Below are positions 9,305 through 19,199 of a stretch of 64,000 bases of DNA, one piece after another; position 1 is the first letter of the stretch, and the number at the start of each line of letters is the position of its first letter. Source of the DNA: Tritrichomonas musculus. Its lineage: Eukaryota; Parabasalia; Tritrichomonadida; Tritrichomonadidae. Made by a program: the position numbers and the translations under genes. The DNA lies in contig JAPFFF010000033.1 of assembly GCA_039105265.1 (NCBI GenBank), positions 620,001 to 684,000 on the forward strand, read 5' to 3'. The notes under the pieces were generated by a model that was not told the DNA's origin, ran no database searches, and saw only the letters and a list, made by a program, of their open reading frames with translations.

Positions 9305-10182
9305 GGCAAATAAAAAATTGAAATTGTTTAACTTCACGTTTGTTTATTTTTTTGATAATTGTATATAAAAAAAAATTGTTTGAAAAATTGAATTGATTAT
9401 TTCAAAGAAAAATATTAATTCAAAAAAATATTTTTTTCAAAGTTATAAAAAATAATATTTCTTAAAAAGTGAAATTATAAATATAAAATTTTTACAAAAT
9501 AAAAATTATCAATCATACATTATCTTTGAAAATTTATTTTTTTTCTAATCCTTCTTTTTTGTTTTATACTATAAAATAAATATTTAATGCATGTTTTAGA
9601 TAAAAAAAAGAAAATCATTTTGCACATTTAATGAATATCTATAAAAATTTCATCTGCAAAAAAAATTTTTAAAAATAAATCTATCTTAAAAATTATAAGG
9701 TGAAATGTTAAGTGTACTGGATCTAATTTATTCATTCATGACTTTAACCTCATTGTTATTTTGGCAAAAAGATCAGTAATATTCCAATGATTTTTTACGC
9801 ATGGTCAATGGAAAATTCATCAAAATTTTCAGCCAAAAATTCCACAAAGTTTTCAAAATTTCAAAATGAAGGCCAAAAAGAAATATGAATATTATCATTA
9901 TTTTTGAACTCAAAAAATAGGTGTTGCCGATATCAATACCATCAGTATAATCATCTAGATACTTGCCTTTATGATCTTCTTCATGTACATATTCACAATT
10001 ATCATTTAAATTAATAAAAATTCAAAACATAATGGTTTAAAAAAGCATTTTTGTTCCTGACTGAATATATATTCTCATATATAATTAAAATGTTTTAATT
10101 CATATTTATATTCCATTATGGTTTAAAAAAGCATTTTAGTTCTTGAAAGTCAAATCTTTATAAATTGAATGGTTTATTTTAT
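9305..10182. other. AT-rich intergenic region with a short direct repeat
   Basis: No gene is visible. Near the right end an imperfect direct repeat (ATGGTTTAAAAAAGCATTTT) occurs at about 10031 and again at about 10121, 90 bp apart, just upstream of the ankyrin gene. It may belong to that gene's promoter. TCAAATCTTT about 25 bases before the ATG is an Inr candidate. Confidence 0.5.
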
Positions 10183-13100
10183 ATGAAAAAAAGCAAGAAA
10201 GTCTTACAAAAAATAAGTCCACGAAAAGGATTTACTATTGACATTAAAGACCAACTCGAAGAAGATCAAGATGATAGTGATAAAATTCTTATTCAATTGT
10301 CTTCGACTAGTATTGAAATTCATTATTACCAGTTATGCAAATATTCAAGTCTTATTAGGGAAGAATATCTCAAAAGAGACGTACAAATGCAATTATCCTC
10401 GATTCTTCAAAATTTACATGAACATTATAAAATCACAGATGAAAATATAATAATTTTTTTCAGAATCATCAAAGAAGAAAGAGTTGATATAACTAATGAT
10501 CGATATTATGACTTATTTATATTATCCAAAAAGTTTAAAGTTCATTTACTTCAAAAAATCCTTGAAAGATATTCAAAAGAAAATATGAAAGACGTCAATT
10601 TTATAATAATTTCAATATATAATTCAGATCAACATCCAGAAGAAGAAAATATTTATTCTGGTGATTTCAAATCTGAAATGGAAGAAATTTTATCAGATCA
10701 AATTGAAGTTTGTTTTCAAAATGAACTTTTTGAGAGGTTATCTGTTTCCACAATTTCAAGAATTATTGATAAAAGTTTTACAAAAAGAAAAATCGACACA
10801 AATTTATTATATCAATTCATTTCAAAATCCATTGACGAAAAATTCATTCTGTTTTCATATTTAAATATTGAAAATCTTTCAAAAGAAAATTTTGAGAATT
10901 TGTATGAAAATTATATGAAAAGGAAAGGATCGGAATCTGAAAAAATTTTTCAATATTTGCCTATAAATTTTGAATATATACATCGATTGATGGAAAATCA
11001 AAAATTCATTGATGATAAAAATCAACTTCAGATTGAAAACGATAAATTAAAAGAAGAAAACAAGAAAATAAAGCAACTTCAACTAGAAATTGCTAAATTA
11101 ACGGAAGAAAACAAACAAATAAATCAACTTCAACTCCAAATTGAAGACTTGAAGGATGAAAATGAACAAATGAAAAAACAAATAAAAGAATATGCTCAAA
11201 AAGGTAAAATTATTCCACATAGATTTGTGAAAAAACAACGAAATATTCAAAGCACAAATCCAGTTGTTAAAAAAGATGAAACAAATGAAAAAGAAAAAGA
11301 AAATGAAATTAATATAGAACTCATGAAAGCAATTTTATTAAATTATGAGAAACAAATTCAATCACAAAATACAGGAAAAACACTTTTGCATTTAGGTTGT
11401 GAATCTCAAAACATTCAAGTAATAAAATATATACTATCACTTAAAAAAGTTGATGTTAATGCCAAGTATAAAGAAGGCAACTCGTTGAAATCAGCTTTAT
11501 TTATTGCAATTGAAAAAAATAATATTGAAATTGTTAAACTTTTATTGGAGCAGCCAAAAATTGATGTTAATTCTATTTCAGTTGAAAATACATCTGATTA
11601 TAATGGCCAAAGGAAAACTGATGAAAAAGCGCTATTACACGTTGCTATTGAAAAAGAATATGTTGATATAGTCCAACTTTTATTAGATCATCAAAATATT
11701 GATGTTAACATCATGTGCAAATCTACGGTTGAAAATAAAGGTGCAAATTCATCTACATCTACAATTATTCAAAAATCAGCTTTGCATTTAGCAATAGAAA
11801 AAAATTCATTTAAAATCGTTCAACTTTTATTGGATCATCCAAAAATAGACATCAAATGTAAATATTCTTATACTTCATCTTCATTTTCATCATCATCTTC
11901 TTCTTCTTCTTCATATTATCCTTATTCACAACAAAAAGTTTTTACTGAATCTAAACGAGAAGAAAACAAAACTGTATTGGATATTGCAATAGGAGTACAA
12001 AACACTCAAATAATTGAATATTTATTGGGTTATCAGGAAGTCGATGTTAATGATATGCGTGCTAGTTCATCTAAAACAACATATTCTAACACAGAATATG
12101 GCGATATTGATGAATCATCTACAACACGCAAACAAACGCCATTACATTTGGCAATAAAGAGAAGAAATGCCAAAATCGTTCAACTTTTATTATCAACAAT
12201 AGATATTGATGTTAATTGTGCGTTAATAGACGAAGAAATTAAAAAAATAAATCGAAATCCTTCAGTTTCTTATAATCATAAATTGGATGAAAAAACAGTA
12301 CTTCAATTAGCAATTGAAAATGCTAATATTGATGTCATTCAACTTCTGTTATCACACGAAAATATAGATGTTAACTTAAAGTCCAGATATACCTTGGAAA
12401 GTAAAACAGAACAAGCAGAGATAAATTATACTTACGGTTCAAACAATACTAGTGAAAATCCACCAATATTTTTTGCTGTTGAACAAAGGAGAGAAGATAT
12501 TGTTAAACTTTTTATAGAACATTCAAATTTTGATGTTAATAGTATTTTCAAGTCTAATTCATCGAGTTTTAATCAGAATGAGTCCTTTTCTTCTTCTTCT
12601 GCAAGTAAGACAGAAAAATCACCAATATATTTGGCTGTTGAAAATAAAAATGTTGAAATCATCAAAGCATTAATATCAGACCCAGACATTGATGTTAATA
12701 TTGAATACAAAAACGAAAGATCTAGTTCAACAAAAAATAATAATCAAGCAAATTATGACACTATTCAAATAGATAAAAAATCAGCTATTTATTTAGCAAT
12801 TGAACATGATAATATTGAAATCGTCAAATTATTATTACAACAGAAAAATATTGATCTTAATTTGATTTGTGAAAATGATAAAAAAGAAATGAAAACTCCT
12901 TTATATTTAGCTGTTGAAGACAAAAAAATAGAAATAATAAAACTTTTACTAGAAAATCCAAATATTGATGTAAATATTCAATCAGGAACTAAAGGAGATA
13001 ATGGAAAATGTGAGAATAAATTATTAACGCATTCAACACCATTGCATTTGGCAATAAAAAAGCATAATACAGAAATCATTAAACTATTGCTTAAAAACAG

Positions 13101-13200
13101 CAAAATAAATATAAATGAGAAAGATGAAAATGGCCAAAAGCCAATTGATCTAATGCAAGATACAGATATATTATCAATTTTATCAATCTCTAACAGTTGA
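10183..13200 (+). CDS. BTB-like / coiled-coil / ankyrin protein with 12 widely spaced ankyrin repeats
   Basis: 1005 residues from the ATG at 10183 (MKKSKKVLQK); the frame is open slightly further up but only to a TTG. Residues 20-280 resemble a degenerate BTB-BACK module (IEIHYYQLCKYSSLIREEYL, IIIFFRIIKEERVDI). Residues 285-350 are coiled coil rich in E, N, Q and K. From about 385 there are 12 ankyrin repeats of the form xALxLAIEKNNxEIVKLLL...IDVN and a final partial one. Unusually, most neighbouring repeats are separated by loops of about 8 to 35 residues inserted after DVN, rich in Ser, Thr, Asn and Glu (for example a Ser run at about 570-585). Ankyrin stacks bind proteins; partners are unknown. 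It is likely cytosolic or nuclear. Confidence 0.8.
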   Translation: MKKSKKVLQKISPRKGFTIDIKDQLEEDQDDSDKILIQLSSTSIEIHYYQLCKYSSLIREEYLKRDVQMQLSSILQNLHEHYKITDENIIIFFRIIKEERVDITNDRYYDLFILSKKFKVHLLQKILERYSKENMKDVNFIIISIYNSDQHPEEENIYSGDFKSEMEEILSDQIEVCFQNELFERLSVSTISRIIDKSFTKRKIDTNLLYQFISKSIDEKFILFSYLNIENLSKENFENLYENYMKRKGSESEKIFQYLPINFEYIHRLMENQKFIDDKNQLQIENDKLKEENKKIKQLQLEIAKLTEENKQINQLQLQIEDLKDENEQMKKQIKEYAQKGKIIPHRFVKKQRNIQSTNPVVKKDETNEKEKENEINIELMKAILLNYEKQIQSQNTGKTLLHLGCESQNIQVIKYILSLKKVDVNAKYKEGNSLKSALFIAIEKNNIEIVKLLLEQPKIDVNSISVENTSDYNGQRKTDEKALLHVAIEKEYVDIVQLLLDHQNIDVNIMCKSTVENKGANSSTSTIIQKSALHLAIEKNSFKIVQLLLDHPKIDIKCKYSYTSSSFSSSSSSSSSYYPYSQQKVFTESKREENKTVLDIAIGVQNTQIIEYLLGYQEVDVNDMRASSSKTTYSNTEYGDIDESSTTRKQTPLHLAIKRRNAKIVQLLLSTIDIDVNCALIDEEIKKINRNPSVSYNHKLDEKTVLQLAIENANIDVIQLLLSHENIDVNLKSRYTLESKTEQAEINYTYGSNNTSENPPIFFAVEQRREDIVKLFIEHSNFDVNSIFKSNSSSFNQNESFSSSSASKTEKSPIYLAVENKNVEIIKALISDPDIDVNIEYKNERSSSTKNNNQANYDTIQIDKKSAIYLAIEHDNIEIVKLLLQQKNIDLNLICENDKKEMKTPLYLAVEDKKIEIIKLLLENPNIDVNIQSGTKGDNGKCENKLLTHSTPLHLAIKKHNTEIIKLLLKNSKININEKDENGQKPIDLMQDTDILSILSISNS

Positions 13201-13368
13201 TATATAAAAAATGGAAATAAGAATAAATAAAATAATTTTAAATGAACATTTCATCTAATATATATTTTTTTATTTTCATCATATATTTCAATAATAAATT
13301 AAATTGGGCCATATCATATTTCTTCTTCTTTGAAAACAATTTGTATTTATTGTTTATCATTAATCAAT

Positions 13369-13595
13369 GTAACAATTCCACCCTTTGTTACTTCAATGAA
13401 GTAATAATTCCTTCTTCAGGTGTCTCAAGTGATAATCTAATTTTTAGTCATTGTAACGTATTGACAGATTATGATATATTTTATTCGGTCACTTCAAATG
13501 GAGGATTTGCTTTTTCTGAATGTGTTGAATTGAAAGAAGTGGAAATTCCTTCTTCAGTTAAATCTATTGAACAAAAAAATAGCATTTTTTCATGA
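13369..13595 (+). pseudogene. BspA-like LRR fragment
   Basis: A short open stretch contains two BspA-type pieces: NEVIIPSSG and, further on, FAFSECVELKEVEIPSSVKSIE, the standard LRR sequence of trichomonad BspA-like proteins. It closes right after one repeat and nothing LRR-like follows. It is a remnant of a longer gene, 200 bp downstream of the ankyrin gene and on the same strand. Confidence 0.55.
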
Positions 13596-13848
13596 CATTA
13601 ATAACAAAAGTTATAAAAATACTTTTGATAGTACTCAAGATTATTTAGGGCTACATTTCTTCATTTATAAACAAAGTGACTGATTATTAAGGGCTACGTT
13701 AAACATCTTTTTTAAAATAATAAAATCTTATTCATAATTTTAATAAAAAATGTTATTTTTTATTCTTTTTAGTTATTGATAACGTAAATTGTAAAAAAAT
13801 GATAAAATTTTAAACATTCTTTGTTTTAAAAAAATCAACTGTTGCAAT

Positions 13849-15141
13849 CTAAAATAATTTTCCGTATAATTCAATTGAACAAAATGACAGGCAATTTACA
13901 TTGAAGAACGAATTCCAGTTACGTTCTGTTTGGTGGATTCGAATAAATTTAAATTTTTTCTCTGATTCATTTTTAATTGTAAAATTGCGAACTAAATTGC
14001 TTCCATTCAAAGCAGAGCAATTTCTCTGCTCATCGACAATTGTCCAATCGAATCCATTTTCAGAACCTTCCACAATCCAACTTTTTGGATGCTGTTTATT
14101 TTTTTCATAGTAGCAAGACCTTATTGTGTAACTTGAAGGGATAATTTTATGGTTTTTGAACTCGAAACAAATCCAAGAATTCTCCAAGTTTGCTGTGTAA
14201 AAGTCGTTGCTTTGACATTCAATGTCGAGGAGGAGATCCAAGTCACCATCGAAGCGTGATGAATAAGTTACTTTAACTTCATCGTTGATGTTAGAATGAG
14301 TTCTTAAATAATTGAAAATTCCTCTCAGTGTTTTTTCTTTAAATTGAATATTAACAAACTTTTTCAATGCTTTATTTTGCCGGTATCTTTCTTTGTTTTT
14401 GATGTCGTTTTTCTCGCTCTCAAAAAGTCGCTTTGAAAGTGAGATCCAAGTGCCGTACGTTAAGTATTCAATATTAAAATGCGCAATAAATCGTGAAAGT
14501 TCGTCTTTCGTGACATTCGTGAATTGAACATATTCGTACATGTATGAACATTCAACTTTTTGTGAGCAAATTTCCGTTATGAATTTCAATAGTTGATCTT
14601 CAGAATTTAATTTGAGATTGTTGCTGCCAATTATGCTAATTATTATTTCTTCATTGATTTGCGAAAGATCTCTCATTTGGCTATCGTTGAGATCATAAAA
14701 ATTTTCTCTCAAAAAGTCGATTTCTTGATTCAAATCTGATTTGTGAAATTTTGGATAATTTTGATGGATTTTAATTGAATCTATTGCGTTATTGATGCTT
14801 ATTTCTTCTTTAAATTGGTTTATAATGTTTATTCGATCTGTGCCTAGCTTTTCCATGATCTCAGAAATGAAGGGTATCTCATTATCTTTAATTTCTTTGG
14901 TTGAAAAATCTAAAAATCCAAGAATAGTTTGAAAATCGCCTTTAAAAGTTGTATTAATCGTAAATTCACTGAAAGTTTGATCCGTCCTGTGAAGATTACA
15001 AATAATTGGAGATAATATATCTGCAGCGAATTTGCTAGTCTGAAATTCTTGGCCATTTACAATAAATAGAAAATCTTTCGGATAACTTTCAATTGGTACT
15101 TGCAAAATTGATTCCAATTGGAGCTGAAATCTGTTCGTCAT
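13849..15141 (-). CDS. BTB/POZ - BACK - F5/8 type C (discoidin-like) domain protein
   Basis: 430 residues from the ATG at 15141 (MTNRFQLQLES); an in-frame ATG at 15174 adds 11 residues. I prefer the inner one because ATTCAAATTTC, an Inr-like motif, lies just before it. Residues 15-110 form a BTB domain (YPKDFLFIVNGQEFQTSKFAADILSP, then DFQTILGFLDF). Residues 115-230 are BACK-like helices. The C-terminal 150 residues look like an F5/8C-type beta-sandwich: SSRFDGDLDLLLDIE, WICFEFKNHKIIPSSYTIRS, HPKSWIVEGSENGFDWT, then FKFIRIHQTERNW. This architecture is common in trichomonads. By family it may be an adaptor, but substrate and partners are unknown. It lies tandem to the next gene on the same strand. 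Confidence 0.75.
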   Translation of the reverse strand: MTNRFQLQLESILQVPIESYPKDFLFIVNGQEFQTSKFAADILSPIICNLHRTDQTFSEFTINTTFKGDFQTILGFLDFSTKEIKDNEIPFISEIMEKLGTDRINIINQFKEEISINNAIDSIKIHQNYPKFHKSDLNQEIDFLRENFYDLNDSQMRDLSQINEEIIISIIGSNNLKLNSEDQLLKFITEICSQKVECSYMYEYVQFTNVTKDELSRFIAHFNIEYLTYGTWISLSKRLFESEKNDIKNKERYRQNKALKKFVNIQFKEKTLRGIFNYLRTHSNINDEVKVTYSSRFDGDLDLLLDIECQSNDFYTANLENSWICFEFKNHKIIPSSYTIRSCYYEKNKQHPKSWIVEGSENGFDWTIVDEQRNCSALNGSNLVRNFTIKNESEKKFKFIRIHQTERNWNSFFNVNCLSFCSIELYGKLF

Positions 15142-15422
15142 TTTGAAATTTGAATGTTTTTTGAAATTTTTCATTCAAATTTTGTTTGAATTTTTTATTT
15201 GAAAATAAAATATAAAATCATGAAACTTTAAATATCCTAAAAGATAACGAATAAATTGTTAATTTTTTCTACTGAATGCATTAATTTTTTAAAATAATAT
15301 ATTTCAAATAATATATTTATTAATGAGAACTAGAAAATTATATATAATGTGGGCAAAAATGAAATTGAGTATTTGAATAATCATTCGTGGTTATAAAAAT
15401 TGAAATCTAAAATAATTGTAAA

Positions 15423-16829
15423 TTAGATGTCTTTTATTATAAATCTTGTTTTTACATGACGATTTCTAGATGATCGATACAAATGGCAAATTACATTATA
15501 AAAAAACTTTTTCTCAGACTCAGGAATATTTGGAGTGTGCCCAATATCACAATCGGCAACATTTTCATCCAAATTTTCAGTGTAATAATTTTTTTGATGA
15601 AAACTAGTTTTCATCACTGTATATTTTGGATCGAACTTTTGCTCTTGGTGAGTTGGTGCAACTTTAAATTTACTTCCTACATTGAAAGGATAAGAAATAA
15701 TGTCAAATTTTCCACTTTTTTCTTCAAATTCAACCTCGTCAAAAACAACTTTTTCGTTATAGCTTTGATAGCCTAAAAAGTGAGCAAAAGGTTCCAAAAG
15801 TAATGCAAAGTTCGCATATATGACATCATGCAAAAAAAGGAAAATCCCATCATTATTGTGAAACTCTTTAAATTTTTCAATAACTTGGTGCGTGATCATA
15901 GTCGGATACTCTGAAAATGAGTTCACTCCGCCAATAATAATTAAATCAAAAAGATTCAAGTAATCTTTGTCATGTTTTAATATTTTCACTAATTCATCAT
16001 CAAAAATAGTTTTACATTGGATTTGGTAGTTTTTGTTGCTTTCATCGTTGTTTAATTCTGTCAAAAAGTTTAAATTCACTCGTTGTTCAACTCTTAAAGT
16101 TAAATAAAGAACTGAAATTTTGTTTTTAAGCAATTCTTTCTTCATTCTTTGGAATATTTTGTCTTTTATTGAACTTTTTTCATCAAATTCAAAATTGGAT
16201 AAAATCTCTGATAAAGACTCTTTTGAAATTTTATCAAAATCAATAGAATCAAATATATTATGATCAATAATTGATTTATTGTTAATAAGAAATTGGATAT
16301 GATCATTTTCGTTAGAAAATTCTGAATTTGAAATTAATTCTTGAGTAACATTTGTCGGCATAGTTTTTAATATATTAGAATCAATTTTAATGATATTTTG
16401 GCAGAGATAATGGAACTTTTCTTCTTCGTTTGTAAAACTTTGAGATGAAATTAAATTGCATAAAAATGAGAGGCATGCTGTTCTATCAGACTGATTTGTA
16501 TATTCTATTTCCAACTCATTTGTTATTTCGATGAAGTTTCTAATGTATTTTTCATCAATTTTAATTGTTTCTTTCTTAGAAATTGAATCAAAAAAAGAGT
16601 CGAGAAAGTTTTGATCATAAACATCTTTTTTCAAACAATATTCCATTGAGTTTTTGTCAGAATTGATTATTTTTTGTACTAGTTTAGATATTGCATAAGC
16701 GTCTTGAGCCTTGATTTGATCGTAATCTTTAAATTCGGTTTTAAAAATGAAAAAATTATCTTTTATATAATCGTCATTTCCAGTTTCTTCAAGATTTTTT
16801 GGATCATGTTTAATCTTAAATTCAATCAT
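15423..16829 (-). CDS. BTB/BACK-like protein with a C-terminal ThuA/amidotransferase-like domain
   Basis: 468 residues from a clear ATG. The first 250 residues are helical and resemble the degenerate BTB-BACK region of the family (YCLKKDVYDQNFLDSFFDSI, HYLCQNIIKID). From about 255 the sequence turns into alternating beta/alpha: ISVLYLTLRVEQRVNL, LFDLIIIGGVNSFSEYPTM, then FKEFHNNDGIFLFLHDVI, with the pattern of the trichomonad ThuA-like or class-I glutamine-amidotransferase-like fold. I see no obvious catalytic Cys in the position of a true amidotransferase, so enzyme activity is doubtful. It is a same-strand neighbour of the BTB-F5/8C gene, suggesting a local expansion of BTB-type adaptors. 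Confidence 0.5.
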   Translation of the reverse strand: MIEFKIKHDPKNLEETGNDDYIKDNFFIFKTEFKDYDQIKAQDAYAISKLVQKIINSDKNSMEYCLKKDVYDQNFLDSFFDSISKKETIKIDEKYIRNFIEITNELEIEYTNQSDRTACLSFLCNLISSQSFTNEEEKFHYLCQNIIKIDSNILKTMPTNVTQELISNSEFSNENDHIQFLINNKSIIDHNIFDSIDFDKISKESLSEILSNFEFDEKSSIKDKIFQRMKKELLKNKISVLYLTLRVEQRVNLNFLTELNNDESNKNYQIQCKTIFDDELVKILKHDKDYLNLFDLIIIGGVNSFSEYPTMITHQVIEKFKEFHNNDGIFLFLHDVIYANFALLLEPFAHFLGYQSYNEKVVFDEVEFEEKSGKFDIISYPFNVGSKFKVAPTHQEQKFDPKYTVMKTSFHQKNYYTENLDENVADCDIGHTPNIPESEKKFFYNVICHLYRSSRNRHVKTRFIIKDI

Positions 16830-17593
16830 ATAAAAAAATGTTTATTTTATTTTAAATGAATTTCCAATTTAAAAAGTTTCACCCTTTTTATTTAATGCAA
16901 AAAGTTTGATAGACTAACTTTTACTAAAATTTCTATTCAATTATTTTTGAATATTTTTTAATCGTCGCGTTCATACATTTCCTATTTTTCTCTTTTCCTA
17001 ATTGAACATATTGTCAGCCACATAATTCTCCTCTCCTATTTAAAAGCAAGACACTACGCATTTAATTGTTTAAACGCATTGAAACTCAGAAACGATTGAA
17101 ATACTCAATCTTATTTTTATATCAGAAACGATGATTTCGTTAGTGCATATAAACTTATATTAACAGACTATAGTTTTACAATCATGTATCTTTTTTATGT
17201 TTTCAAAATAAAAATTTAAACATCCATTTGACGATTTAGAGAGACAAAAGACTTTTTTAGGAGCAATACGGCCATCGCATTTTTAACGATATGTACAAAT
17301 TCGATATTTGCAAGCTCGACAATAATTTCCACCACCATATTGTAATTTTCATTGAATTAGATTATCTCTCAGATTATTCCACTGTACCATATTTTTGGTG
17401 CAAATCTTAGTAGTGTTATCTCAGTCATCCATTTTTCTATTACCCTCTATCAACACATATCATTTTCATACATTCCACGACTCCTTCTACTAGATTATTA
17501 ATTCAAGTCATAAACAAAAAAATGGCCGCGTAAAAGAGATTATTGCACAATTTCTGTCAACACCTGTGCGTTAGAATAGCCAAGTCCAATAAA
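16830..17593. other. Intergenic region without a recognisable gene
   Basis: AT-rich, less extreme than the flanks. No open frame with family features and no RNA gene was found. Confidence 0.4.
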
Positions 17594-17796
17594 TGGGTAA
17601 AGTTTTTTTGGACCATTCAAAAGTGAATAAAAGTTAAACTTTTTGATAATATGCTATAACTTTTTGAATTTTTTTTGAGCGTTTGGGTAAACTATTTTTG
17701 TTCTTGGACTATGTTTTTTTGAGGTCACAGGTTCGATTCCCATCTTCTAGTCAAAAATTTTTGGGTAACTTTTTTCTGGACAATCAGTATAATAAA
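17594..17796. repeat. Imperfect direct repeats flanking an orphan pol III B-box-like sequence
   Basis: TGGGTAAAGTTTTTTTGGAC (about 17594) and TGGGTAACTTTTTTCTGGAC (about 17762) are near-identical and are followed by similar bases ending ATAAAAG. A third related piece, TGGGTAAACTATTTTTG, lies between them. The interval contains GGTTCGATTCCC at about 17730, which matches the tRNA B box, but no tRNA can be folded and no A box is evident. It could be the relic of a tRNA-derived element. Confidence 0.35.
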
Positions 17797-17825
17797 AGAG
17801 ACATCTACAGCTTCCCAATATATAG

Positions 17826-17864
17826 ATGCTGCTGCAGCTCCACTCGAACGGACTGCAGCAGCAT
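17826..17864. repeat. GC-rich perfect hairpin
   Basis: ATGCTGCTGCAG and CTGCAGCAGCAT are perfect 12-bp inverted arms with a 15-base loop. In this AT-rich sequence it stands out. On the minus strand the surrounding 90 bases are open (DYKEIVNAAAVRSSGAAAA then SIYWEA), so an Ala-rich coding fragment could produce the symmetry; I do not recognise the protein. Confidence 0.7.
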
Positions 17865-17922
17865 TTACAATTTCCTTATAATCAGGTATCAGATAAACAA
17901 CTAGCAGATAATGAATAAAAAG

Positions 17923-17925
<3 letters not shown>

Positions 17926-17961
<36 letters not shown>
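17926..17961. repeat. T36 tract
   Basis: An uninterrupted run of 36 T. Similar tracts recur through the window, the longest an A65 at 23932. Confidence 0.9.
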
Positions 17962-17962
<1 letters not shown>

Positions 17963-18039
17963 TTGATTATTATTTTTCTTTTAGTTTATATTAATTTAAT
18001 CGTTCAAAATTTTTTTTTAAAAAAATTATTTCGAATTGG

Positions 18040-18068
18040 CCACTTTTTGAGCGAAGCTCAAAAAGTGG
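18040..18068. repeat. Perfect 13-bp inverted repeat
   Basis: CCACTTTTTGAGC and GCTCAAAAAGTGG flank a 3-base loop GAA. It lies between the T tract and the transposase relics and may be the end of a decayed element; a transcript would form a stable hairpin. Confidence 0.75.
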
Positions 18069-18369
18069 AGGTTCTTGTTCTTATGAAAATAAAATTAACT
18101 TTTCATTAACTTTTCCAAAAATTCAGTAACACTATTGAAAAAGTTCATAATTGAGAAATATAACATAAAATTTTGATGATAGGTTAGGCAAAACACGCAC
18201 GTAGTTTAATATAGTTATTGCTCTCAAATTGATTCAAAAATCGTTCATTAAAGAAATATATGCTCAAAAAAACTAAATACTAATCTTTACAATTGAACCG
18301 ATTTTATGGAACATGTTTCTTCATTGTCAAAAAAATAATGTTTTATCAAAAAAAAAAAAAAAAAAAAAG

Positions 18370-19080
18370 CTGTCACATCAGGGGATAAAAAATAGAAACT
18401 TCTCGAACAAGAAGAAATTTTCAAGAGATCTCTTGTTATATTAATTTCTTCTTCTATTTTTGTTATCCCCATCGAAAACTAAGGCTCTGATTTTGTTTTT
18501 TAGGGGAACAATCTAATTCAAATTGCGCTTCATTGATTCAGTTTCCATCCTATTCGAAGTTAGTTAAAAGTTTTCCTCTGGATGATAAAACGATTTCTTG
18601 TCTGCAATTCCAAGTGCAACAACTTTATTAATCGAGGTATTAATAATATCGAATGAACAATGAGAGGCATTCCTTTTGATGATGTAGCGTCCGTAACGCC
18701 TGGAATTATTTTCTTTTTTTCAGATAGTTTACTATCTAAATATCGATTAAAACAAAGAGAAAGGTGATTTGGATCCTTGAAAACTTGAGGCATAAATTCA
18801 TTTTGTTGAAGAATCTTGTGTTTTTTATTATCCCCATCTAACACAAATCCACAAACTTTATTTTTTATTTCAATTTGATTTACTGCTCTTTTATGAGCTT
18901 CTGATTCAAGCATATTAGACGATAAATCAAATGTTTCTTCTGGATGCAACAAAGACTTTTTATCAACAGTACCTAAAGCAATGATTTTATTCTGATTGAT
19001 GTCAATTATATCAAAAGAGAAGTGGAACGAATTTCTGCTAATTGAGTACTTGCCATCACCACTTAAGATTGTTTTTTCAT
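18370..19080 (-). mobile_element. Two head-to-tail fragments of a Mutator-like DDE transposase
   Basis: Read on the minus strand, the first copy (about 18698-19075) has ILSGDGKYSISRNSFHFSFD, then NKIIALGTVDKKS, SSNMLESEAHKRAVNQIE, VCGFVLDGDNKKHKI and FKDPNHLSLCFNRYL. This is the order of a Mutator-type DDE core: a first catalytic Asp in GDG, a second in LDGDN, and a following DPNHL. A second, more decayed copy follows at once (about 18400-18698): GRYIIKRNASHCSFDII, NKVVALGIADKKSF, SNRMETESMKRN and RALVFDGDNKN. It joins the first after SEKKKIIPG and has a stop and frame changes. The third acidic residue is not seen, so both are truncated at their C-termini. Plain DNA transposon relics, not mobile by themselves. 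Confidence 0.6.
18378..18469. repeat. Imperfect 90-base foldback
   Basis: GGGGATAAAAAATAGAA at the left pairs with TTCTATTTTTGTTATCCCC at the right with one bulge, and inside, AAGAAATT pairs with AATTTCTT. It overlaps the end of the second transposase fragment, where LDGDNKN is encoded, so it may reflect a partial inverted duplication. Confidence 0.5.
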
Positions 19081-19199
19081 TTGCATTATTCCGTTCTCTT
19101 TCATTGATTCTTTAACATAGGACTTGGTAAAACTAACTTTTTGAAACAAAAGGTTATTGCGTATAAGTACAAAATTTATTAGCACTTGTAAATGTTCCT

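Noticed and set aside
17683-17904. 73-residue plus-strand frame over the B box and hairpin
   Set aside because: No ATG context or family pattern; composition on the opposite strand is more coding-like.
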